This document shows positions 10,698 through 20,880 of a stretch of 64,000 nt of DNA, one piece after another. Below the pieces are notes generated by a model. That model had not been told where the DNA came from and searched no databases. It saw only the letters and a program-made list of their open reading frames with translations. Source of the stretch: Dastarcus helophoroides (lineage: Eukaryota; Arthropoda; Insecta; Coleoptera; Bothrideridae). Both the position numbers and the translations under genes were made by a program. Location: assembly GCA_028583605.1 (NCBI GenBank), contig CM053329.1, positions 39,762,661 to 39,826,660 of the forward strand, read 5' to 3'. Each line of letters begins with the position of its first letter. Positions within the stretch are counted from its first letter, which is position 1.

Positions 10698-11954
10698 ATT
10701 GCAAAAAAAATTAAGCGGTAAAGCCACCAAATTATTTATTTCGACACAGACAAAGTAAAACCATTTTATTTCTCATGACATGAAAACATTGTTTCGCGTT
10801 ACTTAATATTATGCAGCCATTAAAATTTCATTCGTTTCCATTAGAGCTCGTAAATGTCTAATGAGCGATCGACTCCTTGTATTTAAGTTACACTTACGAA
10901 TTCAAATTTATAACCATAAAATGCGAAGCGGTATCTTCCCCGAATTTATACAAATTTTATAAGGAAGCATCGAAAATGTATAACGGAAAGCTTTTATACG
11001 TTTTTCCACTTTCCATCGTTCGTCGGTGATCATTTCCTCTGACACTGTTTTAAATTCTAACATCACTTCGCAGTTGGCGGACATAAAACAGCTGAATAAT
11101 ACAGTTTACGTTCGAGAAAACGATTTTTTGTTAGTGTAGGTTTTAAACTGCACAATGTCGCTGAAATAAATATTTCACGGGAACGTTAGATGATATATCT
11201 CTTGGGCTGTACCACGTTTCCAGCGATCTATTGAATTTAGGAAGCTCGTTGAGAGGCTTATTAAATTCTTCCTTTAAGGATATATCTTGTAAAGCTTTTA
11301 ATAAATTTAAAGGTAACATTCGAGGCATAAAGAAAATCTTCTTATAAATCCATATCCATATTTCAGAAACGTAAATGTTTTCCCGTGATATATCAAAAAG
11401 GCTTTTGATTCGAGACACTCTTTTGCTTTCACGTTGTTTGTCAATGGAATGTACCTGCGAATGTATTACAGATTATGCCCATGTGCATCGTACGTTTCAT
11501 ATGGTTTCAGTAAAATTGCAAACGCGCTGAATACTGAAACCTCGTTCTGGTTTACACGTATTTTATTGAATAACAGCTACACCGATGCTAATTTAAATTC
11601 ATCCATTTATGACGATGTAGTCGCGCTTAAAATAGGGCCTTATGACACCATTTCACCAATTTTTATACTCTACTTTCCTAATTTAAGTTTTGTACAAATT
11701 TATCCATCTTTCAAACTCATTAAATTTGAAAAGCTATCTCCTTGGAAGGGACGACGGGCGGACGGTGGGCGGCGATGGCAGGTCTCTGTTAAACTAACGA
11801 TTGTTTGAAATGTTGACGTTAATTGAAGCAATGTGTTGCAAATAATTCGACCTAATCTTGAATTTTAACTTAATGTCAGAACTTCGACGAATTATTAACG
11901 TAATGAAGGTGATTTTGAAATTGATATTCGATTTGTTTCAGCTTTTCCAGGGCT
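10698..11954. other. Unique DNA with two divergent short ORFs
   Basis: Contains a 91-aa minus frame (11143-11418) and a 124-aa plus frame (11434-11808) placed head to head 15 bp apart. Neither resembles a known family. The first has a somewhat protein-like composition, the second ends in an R/G/W-rich tail. No good splice signals or TATA box were found between them. I regard both as probably fortuitous. Confidence 0.35.
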
Positions 11955-12275
11955 TATATGTTTTTATATAAACTATTAGTTTGGGGCACAACTAGACCCT
12001 CATTGTGAGTTTGGGGCAAGACTAGACTTGCATTTTGAATTTGGGGCAGGACCTAATATTGCATTTGGTTTGGGATCAAGAAACCAACCACCTGCATCTT
12101 AGGTCAAACACAATACTGGACGAGAAGATCACAATCAACAACTTCAAGCATCCCGAAGCTAAATCTCGTTTTTCATTATTATACAACTTTAATTTTTAAT
12201 ATATATATTTTTATGCGTTTTTTTTTAACCCTTCACCATTAGCAGCCATCAAGTCTCCTTGGAACTCATCCGTGA
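11955..12275 (+). repeat. GTTTGGGGCA element, copy 2 body
   Basis: Same block order as the element at 10014: TTTATATAAAC.., about 30-bp GTTTGGGGCA units (11980-12060), GGTTTGGGATCAAGAAACC, a CTAAATCTCG block, a T-rich stretch, and ACCCTTCACCATTAGCAGCCATCAAGTCTC. Divergence from copy 1 is substantial, so the copies are old. It continues directly into a tandem expansion of its 3' block. Confidence 0.75.
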
Positions 12276-12577
12276 GTCTCATCTCAGCAGAGGTAAGTAG
12301 TCAGCAAGGAGTGCGGTTTGTTTTTTATATATTAAGCCTCATCTCAGTAGAGGTAAGTAGTCAGCAAGTAGTGCGGGTTTTTTTATATATATATATTAAG
12401 TCTCATTTCGGTAGAGGTAAGTAGTCAGTAAGGAGTGCGGTTTTTTTTTTTATATATTAAGTCTCATCTCAGGAGGTAAGTAGTCAGTAAGGAGTGCGGT
12501 TTTTTTTATATATTAAGTCTCATCTCAGTAGAGGTAAGTAGTCGGCAAGGAGTGCGGTTTTTTTTCTAATATATTAA
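12276..12577 (+). repeat. Five tandem 56-64-bp units with splice-like motifs
   Basis: The 3' block of the GTTTGGGGCA element is expanded here into five units starting at 12276, 12336, 12400, 12461 and 12517. Each unit reads TCTCATCTCAGTAGAG, GGTAAGTAGTCAGCAAGGAG, TGCGG, a T tract, TATATATTAAG. Every unit therefore contains a consensus 5' splice site (AG|GTAAGT at 12293, 12353, 12417, 12476, 12534) and a T-rich run ending in AAG that resembles a 3' splice site. Copy 1 has one such block, without GTAAGT. Confidence 0.9.
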
Positions 12578-13621
12578 ACGCGAAGGTGTTGCACTTTATT
12601 CAAAGTCGGGATTACGATTTAAAATCCTACGTAATTACGATTCGTCACATTTTATATTTTAGGTTAGGTCATAAGCTTCCCGCATTAATAATTAATTGCA
12701 CGTTAATGCAGCAAATTTCGACACATAACACTATGTAATTGTGTTACATAGTATGCAAATGCAAACGGTAATAAGGTAAATAACCCCCGCATAATTAATA
12801 ACTGGCAAGCAATAAACCGTGGAAGTGCCGTTCCGTCAAAATCTAAATAATTCGAAAGCTACTTTCGCAGGTAATACGACCTAATGTACTCTAATAGCTT
12901 TTCTTCGCCGTTTGAATAAAATGTAACCATTTCTTTGCCCTTTCACTCTGTTAAATTGATTTGTGTAAAATTAATGGCGCCATCTATCCCCCCAAACTCT
13001 CGTCTACCGACAGCTCCATTCATTTCTATATCAACGAAATGGATTCCCTTTAAAAAGGACTCCCATCGGGAAACTCGCAGTAAAAACGCAGTAACGCGGT
13101 TTTTAAAACGATCCTCTCCAAAGAGAGGTAATTATGGCTTTGCATTTATCATTGTTATCAAAACGTCATCCCGCTCTAAAGTGAGTTAACCCTCATCATG
13201 ATAAATGATAAGGGATTTTATTAATAGAGTTCTTGGTTTGTTAAATTGTGTTGCGAAGTAGCAGATACTTAAAACAAAGGGAGAACTTCAGATAATTCAC
13301 TTCAGGCCGTTGGAATTATATTGGGGGCTTTCAGAGTTTCGTACTTTTTTATCCTTAAGCAATTACGTACTACGAAGTGAGTTGGCAAGACTCGCATTAG
13401 CATTGAAAGATCTCCCCCCTTAAATAGCAACCGACTTGTCAATTAAATCTGTAAAGAAACAGTCTAATATGCTAACAGTTGAAAATATCTACAACCAGCA
13501 ATCATAGTCTTGGACTGTCAGATATGTAACATATGCAACTTATAATCAGTCAGTCACAAATACTTGACGGATGCGCATTGAGGAAGTTGTAACTGACTTT
13601 CGACTGTATCTTATGAGGTTA
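12578..13621. other. Unique DNA; hairpin next to an octamer motif
   Basis: Holds a perfect 9-bp inverted repeat ACTATGTAA/TTACATAGT with a 5-base loop (12730-12752), followed immediately by ATGCAAAT (12753-12760), the POU octamer consensus. An 84-aa plus frame (12935-13189) ends just after a donor-like AAA|GTGAGT at 13180, but no acceptor suits it. No gene is called. Confidence 0.45.
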
Positions 13622-13893
13622 TATGAAACTATTGCCCGCGACTTCGTCCGCGGAATTAGATGAATAATTGTCGTCTGGGGTAGACGATCGGGATATACAA
13701 GAGTCTATTTTTTATCTCTGCTTTTAAGGAACCTCTGTATGAATTTTCGTCAAAATTGGTTCAGCGAAATCGCTTTTAAGTCTTGGGGTGGAAAATTTCG
13801 CGGAAGTTTGCGATTTCCTCGTACACTTGGCAACACAGAAGCGGACAAACATACAGACAAACACACTTTCTCATTTATATATTCTTAAGGATT
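13622..13893 (+). mobile_element. RTE-type LINE-like 3' fragment
   Basis: Starts ACTATTGCCCGCGACTTCG..CCGCGG, continues through AATTTTCGTCAAAATTGGTTCAGC, then CAACACAGAAGCGGACAAAC, ATACAGACAAACACACTTTC and CATTTATATATTCTTAAGG. I recognise this as a very common dispersed arthropod sequence: a 'GCCCGCGACTTCGTCCGCG' start, an 'AAATCGGTTCAGC' middle, a 'CAGACAGACA..TTTCGCATTTAT' tail. It is usually attributed to the 3' end of RTE-like non-LTR retrotransposons. There is no RT frame, so it is a 5'-truncated or non-autonomous copy. The class assignment comes from memory of the motif. Confidence 0.7.
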
Positions 13894-15531
13894 ACAACCG
13901 GGATGTACGATGTAACCATGATTATAAAGGATCACTAGTTTCTTGTATTGTGCAACTCGCAATACAAGAATAAAAGTTACCTCTCTACTAGCTGACCTTT
14001 GTAACATTGCTTACATCGCGCATTCCTCGCTGTATAATAACACGCTTGTTGCAAATATTCAAAAGTTGTGCTGCCTTAGATTTACCCACCCCCGCTTCAC
14101 TATACTTTACATTATTATTTGGAACACACTCGAAATATTTAATTAAAATATTTTTACAAGATCCTCAATTCTACTCCACGGATAATTAAGGTCCCAAAAA
14201 AAAGTAGAACTCGCAAGATTTCTATTTGAAAATTCGGTATTTTCCGCTACGGTCTCCGAGAGAGCCCACTTATTGAAATTTATGCTCCGAAGGAAGGTAA
14301 AAGTTCGGTGAAATCTCTCCCTCCACTTAATTAGAAAAGCCGGTGGAAAATCGCCAGCCAGCAGGCGTGCAGGAGGATAACTTTGCTGAACGTGCACGAT
14401 TCCAAGAATGAATACTCAAGTGTCGTCTCTTATAAAGCGGAAAACTTTTCGAGAATTTACCACCGCCTCGCCTTTGGGAAAATTATCGGCACTCATTGTC
14501 GAACCGTAATCGATAGTTATGAGACTATTTTTTAATTAGTCGAGTTTTTATCGCAGCTTAGCACGCTCTACGTTGGAATTAACTCTTCTGTTTGTTCTAA
14601 TGAAATTCTTAATCTTATTAGCATACTTCGAACGAACTGTATCATATTTTTTAAATGGGATCATATCGAAGATTGCAAACTAAAACAAAAATTTAGGCAA
14701 TCATGGGGACTACTGGCAGAAAAGTACAAAATATGCACAACTTAATTGAAATAAAAACAAAATTTTTAAACGTGAACAATACCAATATTGGAAATATTTG
14801 AAACTAAATGCTTTGTTTATGTTATTTCTTTTACTACATATAAATATCTAGCATTCATGTATTGTATCGTGATTCTACAATCAAACAATTAACATAATAA
14901 TTAAACTAAAACACAATTTAAACAATGCACACATTAAATTTTCCACATACTTGCGAATTAGGTTTTAACATTTTCAACATGGAAACTCTAATAAACGTTT
15001 TAGATAAAATATAGTTTTTCATAATCAGTAAACATTGGTTGAAGTAATTAACGCAATATGTCTCTAGTGTAAGTTTCATTTCTAAGACTTTTATATCCAC
15101 GCTCGTAATAATTAGTTACCCTTTTAATACCCCTTCGAGGAGCAATTTCCACGATATATCGCCGCGAATTGCGAAATAAATAAAGAAAAATAGCAGAAAA
15201 CTTCCAAAGTCCAACCATTTAATCGCACTTAACATTAACATTAAATAATATACGACGACACAGTATATTCAACAAGATCGAGAAAATATGCTGAAAAGTT
15301 GCAGTTTTAAAATATCGAATTCCGGCAAGTTTTTTAATTTTGTTAACAGCCAGAGGGAATTATTATTAAAACTCCTGCAGCGGAGTAAATCAGGCTTGAC
15401 ATAATTTCCTGTGACACAAGAAATATCCCAGGTATTTCGACCCCTGAAGGCGGGAAGTGCTAATGACTTTAATAAGGAAGAAAAGGAGTTAAATAAGTTA
15501 ACGTTTACAAGCTTTTCCTCGACGAATTTCC
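13894..15531. other. Unique AT-rich DNA, no gene seen
   Basis: Short frames of 60-84 aa on both strands overlap and carry no recognisable domain. A weak donor-like GAG|GTAACT exists on the minus strand near 13983 without a partner. A GC-richer patch at 14300-14480 has no identifiable content. Confidence 0.5.
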
Positions 15532-15740
15532 TCCAAATTTAGTCTCTCTGATTGACCCAAAAAATTCCCCAACTGAGTTTCAAACGTAAACGGAAGGATG
15601 TGCGGGTAAGACGTAAAGTTGAATTTTGAAACCTACGTAGATGCGACAAAGATGTAATATTTAGTATTGTTACGTTTCAGATTTACAAAATTTCTTGAAT
15701 TTAAACACTTTATTTCTACAAAGAAACCGAACGTAAGGTA
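15532..15740. repeat. About 205-bp segment duplicated at 20558-20768
   Basis: From CCAAATTTAGTCTCTCTGATTG through GAAACCGAACGTAAGG, this segment is almost base-for-base the same as 20558-20768, with scattered substitutions. It covers unique-looking flank (15532-15667) plus the first roughly 70 bp of the LTR-like repeat. The match stops abruptly on both sides. Since it crosses an LTR boundary, the duplication is not simply a second LTR insertion. Confidence 0.88.
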
Positions 15741-15928
15741 ACAACGAATATCTAATACTACTAGATACTAATACTAGATACCGAATACTCAGAATGAATC
15801 TCGATGAGGGAGGGCCTATATTTATATCCGACACCTGCTTCCTGATGTTTTTATCATGGAAGGCCTCTAGCTAGACTCCTAGACACTTGTACAAGAGTCA
15901 TCGCGATGACAATACTCGGGACGTTTCA
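15668..15928 (-). mobile_element. Solo-LTR-like repeat, copy 2
   Basis: On the minus strand: TGAAACGTCCCGAGTATTG start, a GGATATAAATATAGG TATA box (about 15818-15832), GAAATAAAGTG with a polyadenylation hexamer (about 15697-15710), and an end in CGTAACA. Core promoter, poly(A) signal and TG..CA ends in this order indicate an LTR of a Ty3/gypsy- or Pao-like element. The paired blocks CATCGCGAT, GTGTCTAG and TATTTATATC are shared with 10465-10697. No internal gag/pol or matching second LTR adjoins it, hence 'solo'. No target duplication was recognised. Confidence 0.6.
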
Positions 15929-16555
15929 TATGGCAATCTATATACATCGCGATTTTGATAAAATTAGTTCGTTTTAATTTGTTTTAAACACTCCTTTATT
16001 TTTTTGTCTTTTTCAAGTTATTATTTGATGATTTAAATCTCTTTGATCTATCTCTAACAAGGTATAAGAATCAAGTAGAAATGTGCCGTTTTCGGGTTTG
16101 AAACAGTTTCAAGGAAAGGGAGTAAACGATGAAGTTTGAATGTAAAATCCCCAAAGACGCGGCAGCATCCAATATCACATCAGCTCATTGAGACCTTTTG
16201 GGCCCTAGCCAATTAAGTAATTCAATACTGTTTCCTTCTATTAAACACGGAGACATCTCTCCTTTGGGAATCCTAATTAGATATTTCTCCGTCTGCACAG
16301 AGATTACGTTTTAGAGAAAACCGACCGCACATATACCTACGTAATCATCGCTCGTAAGTCACCCCATTGCCAAGTGTGTGTGAAGGGAATTCGAGTGCTA
16401 CTTTACTGTCCATGCGGGAAGTTGGCACTTTAGAAGGTAAATTATTCAAGCTGAGCAACGACAAAAGCTAATGTGTTCAAAATTAGGCTACTAGTAGTTG
16501 TCGTAAGTTAACGTATGAAGCAGAAGTTGGGTGCAGTCGGTTTCAATTTTTGAAT
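15929..16555. other. Unique DNA, no gene seen
   Basis: Includes a GC-richer stretch at 16130-16470 with an unpaired donor-like CTC|GTAAGT at about 16350. No feature could be supported. Confidence 0.5.
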
Positions 16556-19500
16556 TTCCTAGAATAAAATCTCAGGTAGGCCGTTCTTGCGTCATTGTAG
16601 TCGCAATACGAGAAATCATGAAGGTAAGGTAGAAACGTTAACAAGATTGTATTCATTAGTTTTCCTTGTACACATTTTTTGGCAAATAATTTAAAAAAAC
16701 TCTGGTATCAAACTCCTGGTGTGAGTCTCCTAGTATCAGTCTCCTGATGTCATTCTCCTGGTATCAGTCTCCTGGTATCAGTATCCTGGTGTCAGTCTCC
16801 TGGTATCAGTCTCCTTAACCTCAGTTTTCTGGCCCCAGTGTCCTGGTCCTCAGACTCCTAGTACTCGATCTTCCAATTCTAGTCTCTTGGTCTTAGACTC
16901 CTGGTCTCAGTTTCCTGATCTCAGTCATTGAAATTATAGTGAGGCTAATGAAGCAAAAGTAAGGTGCCTTAGGAACGATTTAAAGCAAGTAGATTAGTTT
17001 TATTTTTGAATTTTCAAAAAAGAACATTCTGGGTAGTCCTTGTAGCTGTTGCAATTTTTACGATTCTTTTAGTTGCAGTACGAGAAATCGTAAAGAGCAG
17101 GAATAATGTGTGGATTAAAGATTAGTTATCAGGATTGCGTTCGTTAAATAATCCCCATTTACAGATTTTTTAGGAAATAAACTAAAAAAAATACGGTCAT
17201 CTGGTTCTTAATATTCTGCATTCAGTCTCCTGGTCTCAGAATTTTGATACTCACTCTCCTGGTCTCAGTCTCCTAGTCCCAGTCTCTTGGCCCCAGTCTT
17301 CTGGCCCTAGTCTCCTGGCACCAGTCTTTTGGTCTCAGTCTCCTGGTCTCAGTCTCCTGGTCTCAGTCTCCTGGTATCTGTCGTCTGGTCTCAGGTTCCT
17401 GGTTTCAGTCTCTTGGTCACAATTTCCTAGTCTCAGTCTCCTAGTTTTAGTTTTCTTTTACTGATAGTGTACTGGTTCCTCGGTCTTTTTGTCTCAGTCT
17501 CCTGGTTCTCGTCTCCTGGTCAGCCTCCTGGGCCCAGTATCCTGGCCCCAGTCTCCTGGTCTCTGTCTTCTGGTCTCAGGCTCCTGGTTTTAGTCTCTTG
17601 GTCCCAATTTCCTGGTCTCAGTCTCCTAGTTTTAGTTTCCTTTTACTCATAGTGTATCGGTCCTCGGTCTTCTTGTCTCAGTCTCCTGGTCTTAGCTGTT
17701 CTCAGTTCTCTTGGTATTATGACTGGCTGAGGAAACATAAGTTTCCACTATTTTTTGTTTCAAATTTTCTTATTTTCCTTAAAAGTTTTACTTTCTCGAA
17801 ATTTTGACTTTCTTCAAAAATTTGACTTTTTTGAAAACTCGATTTTGTTTGAAATGTTCGATTTGTTTTTTCAAAAATCTAATTTTTTTTTTAATGAGAC
17901 TTTCCTAAAGGTTTTTCTACAAAATTGAGTTCTTCAAAATTCCGCTCTTTTTTGAAATTTTGGCTTTTTTTTTGAAATTTTGACCTTTCTTGAAAATTTT
18001 CACGAGAAATTGAAGACTAGGAATAATGTGCAGATTGAAGAAAAGTTATCAGGATTGGTTCCGTTCAACACTTTTTCCTAATATAATTTTTGGGAAAATC
18101 TAGAAAATATCAGTTTCCTGGCCTCAATCTCCTGGTATCCATTATCCTAGCCTCAGTCGCGCAGTTCTCAGTATTCTAGCTTCAGTCTCCTGGTTTCAGT
18201 CTTCTGATACTAAGTCTCCTGGACTCAGTTTCCTGGTTTCAGTCTTCTGATACTCAGTCTCCTGGATTCAGCCTCCTGGACTCAGTTTCCTGGTTTCAGT
18301 CTTCTGATACTCAGTCTCTTGGACTCACCCTCCTGGACTCAGTTTCCTGGTTTCAGTCTTCTGATACCCAGTCTCCTGGACTCACTTTCTTGGTTTCAGT
18401 CTTCTGATACTCAATCTCCTGGACTCAGTTTCCTGGTTTCAGCTTCTAGCTTCTATTCTTAGTTTTCTTTTCATCTCTAATCTTCGATCTTCTTGTTCCT
18501 GTCTTCTGCTCTCAGATGCTTGATCTCAGTTTCCTAGTCTTAATATCCTGGTCTCAGTTTCTTGATATCAGTCACTTGGTATTATGAATGGCTCATGAAG
18601 CAGAAGTTTCGATTGTTCTTTGTTTCAAAATTTCTTATTTTTCTTAAAATTTTTACTTTTCCAATTTTTTTTAAAGAATTCAATTTTTTTTAATTCGATT
18701 TTATTTAAAGTTTTCGATTCTTTTTTCAAAAATCTGGATATTTTAAATGACGACTTTTCTGAAGGTTGTCCTAAAAAATTGGGCTCTTCAACATTTCGAT
18801 TTTTGTTTGAAGTTTTAAAATAGCGTTTTTCTAAATTTCAGGTTTAATCTCGAAATGTTGGATGTCCAAAAAAAATTCTAGGTAGTCCTTGCAGTTGTTG
18901 CAATTCTTACGATTCTTTTAGTTGCAGTACGAGAAATCATAAAGAGTAGGAATAATGTGTGGATTGAAGATTAGTTATCAGGGTTGCGATCGTTAAATAA
19001 TCCCATTTACACATTTTTTAGGAAAAAAAACTAAAAAAAATAAAGTCACCTGGTTCTCAATATTCTGGATTCAGTCTGCTGGATCTCGGAAATTTTGGTA
19101 CTCACTCTCCTAGGTCTTAGTCTCCTGGCTGCCAGTCTCCTGGTCTCTGTCTTCTGATATCAGTCTCCTGGTTTCAGTCTCCTGGTTTCAGTCCCCTGGT
19201 CTCAGTCTGCCTGGTCTCAGTCTCCTGGTTTTAGTTTCCTTTTGATCATAGTGTATTGGTCCTCGGTCTTCTTGTCTCAGTCTCCTGGTCTTAGTTGCCA
19301 GGTCTCAATTTTCTAGTCTCAGTTTCCTACTCTCAGTTCGCTTGGTATTATGACTCTTGGTATTATGACTGGCTCGTGAAACATAAGATTCCATTATTTT
19401 TTGTATCCAATTTTCTTTTCTTATTTTCCTTAAAAGTTTTTCTTTCCCAAAATTTTGACTTTCTTCGAGAATTCGACTTTTTTGAAAGTTCGATTTTGTT

Positions 19501-20451
19501 TCGAATGTTCGATTTCTTTTTTCAAAAATCTAGATTTCTTTTAAATGAAACTTTCCTGAAGGTTTTTCTACGAAATTGAGTTCTTCAAAATTCCGACTTT
19601 TTTTTTTGAAATTTTGGCTCTTTTTTTTTGAAATTTTAACCTTGAAAATTTTCACGAGAAATTGAAGACTAGGAATAATGTGCCGATTAAAGAAAAGTTA
19701 TCAGGATTGCTTTCGTTCAACACTTTCTCCTAATATAATTTTTGAGAAAATCTAAAAAATATCAGTTTCCTGGCCTTAGTCTCCTGGTACCCAGTATCCT
19801 AGCCTCAGTCGCCCGGTTCTCAGTATTCTGGCTGCAGTCTCTTGGTTTCAATCTTCTGATACTCAGTCTCCTGGAATCAGTTTCCTGGTTTCAGTCTTCT
19901 GATACTCAGTCTCCTGGCTCAGTTTCCTGCTTTCAGTCTTCTGATGCTCAGTCTCCTGGACTCAGTTTCCTGGTTTTAGCTTCTAGCTTCTATTCTCAGT
20001 TTTATTTTCATCTCTGGTCTTCGATCTTCTTGTCCCAGTCTCCTGCTCTTAGCTGCTTGATCTCAGTTTCCTAGTCTTAGTTTCCTGCTGTCAGTTTCTT
20101 GATCTCAGTCACTTGGTATTATGACTGGCTCATGAAGCAGAAGTTTCGATTGTTTTTTGTTTCAAAATTTCTTATTTTTCTTAAAATTCTTACTTTCCCA
20201 AAATTTTTACTTTTTTTAAGGAATTCGATTTTTTTAAATTCAATTTTATTTGAAATATTCGATTTTTTTTTCAAAAATCTGAATCTTTTAAAGGACGACT
20301 TTTCTGAAGGTTGTCCTAAAAAATCGGGCTCTTCAACATTTCGAATTTTACTTTGTTGAAATTTTGAAATAACATTTTTTCAAATTTCAGGTTTAATCTC
20401 GAAATGTTTGATTTTTTTTTGAATCTTTGGTTTCAATATTTTGTTTCCTAA
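16556..20451 (+). repeat. Complex satellite with CTCCTGGTCTCAGT minisatellite
   Basis: Five irregular units of about 0.5-1 kb start near 16556, 17030, 17998, 18878 and 19645. Each has a leader (CGAGAAAT..A..GAATAATGTG..GATT..AGTTATCAGGATTG, then CATTTTTTAGG.. or CCTAATATAATTTTTG), a minisatellite of 12-14-bp units (CTCCTGGTCTCAGT; 200-550 bp), and a trailer (GTATTATGACTGGCTCATGAAGCAGAAG and T-rich TTTGAAATTTT DNA). The unit at 17030 and the one at 18878 share a leader type, as do 17998 and 19645, so a two-unit block of about 1.7-1.85 kb was duplicated. Frames of 61-110 aa rich in S/L/V/P derive from the minisatellite and are not genes. Confidence 0.88.
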
Positions 20452-20564
20452 ATATTTTTGTTTTTAATTACTAGTTTTTCCCCATGTTGATTTTCTTTTC
20501 AAAATTCTGAGTTTTTTCTCTAGAATTTTGGATTTAACTCGAAATATAAACAATTAGGGTTTTC
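20452..20564 (+). repeat. Direct repeat (left) flanking inserted segment
   Basis: About 113 bp (TTTTTGTTTTTAATTACTAG..ATATAAACAATTAGGGTTTTCC) that recurs at 20766-20880 with a handful of substitutions. The two copies bracket the duplicated segment 20558-20768. Confidence 0.85.
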
Positions 20565-20768
20565 CAAATTTAGTCTCTCTGATTGACCTAAAAAATCCCC
20601 ACCTGAGTTTCAAACGTACACGGAAGGATGCGCGGGTAAGACATAAAGTTGAATTTTGAAACCTACGTAGATGCGACAAAGATGTAATATTTAGTATTGT
20701 TACGTTTCAGATTTACAAAAGTTCTTGAATTTAAACACTTTATTTCTACAAAGAAACCGAACGTGAGG
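20558..20768. repeat. Transplanted copy of 15532-15740
   Basis: Near-identical to 15532-15740 in the same orientation. It contains unique flank plus a truncated piece of the LTR-like repeat, including the AATAAA-complement block ACACTTTATTTCTACAAAG. The left junction falls at TCCAAA, shared by source and target. The right junction follows GAACGTGAGG and passes into TTTTGTTTTTAAC of the second flanking repeat. Confidence 0.88.
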
Positions 20769-20880
20769 TTTTGTTTTTAACTACTAGTTTTTCCACATGT
20801 TCATTTTCTTCTCAAAATTCTGAGCTTTTTCTTTAGAATTTTGAATTTAACTCGAAATATAAACAATTAGGGTTTTCCAA
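20766..20880 (+). repeat. Direct repeat (right) flanking inserted segment
   Basis: Second copy of the roughly 113-bp AT-rich segment at 20452-20564, matching from TTTTGTTTTTAA to AACAATTAGGGTTTTCCAAA. After it the sequence continues with AT-rich degenerate DNA. Confidence 0.85.

Noticed and set aside
11143..11808. Head-to-head 91-aa and 124-aa frames
   Set aside because: No recognisable domain, no promoter elements in the 15-bp gap, ordinary composition. Chance frames are likely.
13180..13190. Donor-like AAA|GTGAGT at the end of an 84-aa plus frame
   Set aside because: No acceptable 3' splice site or start context upstream; the frame has no recognisable domain.
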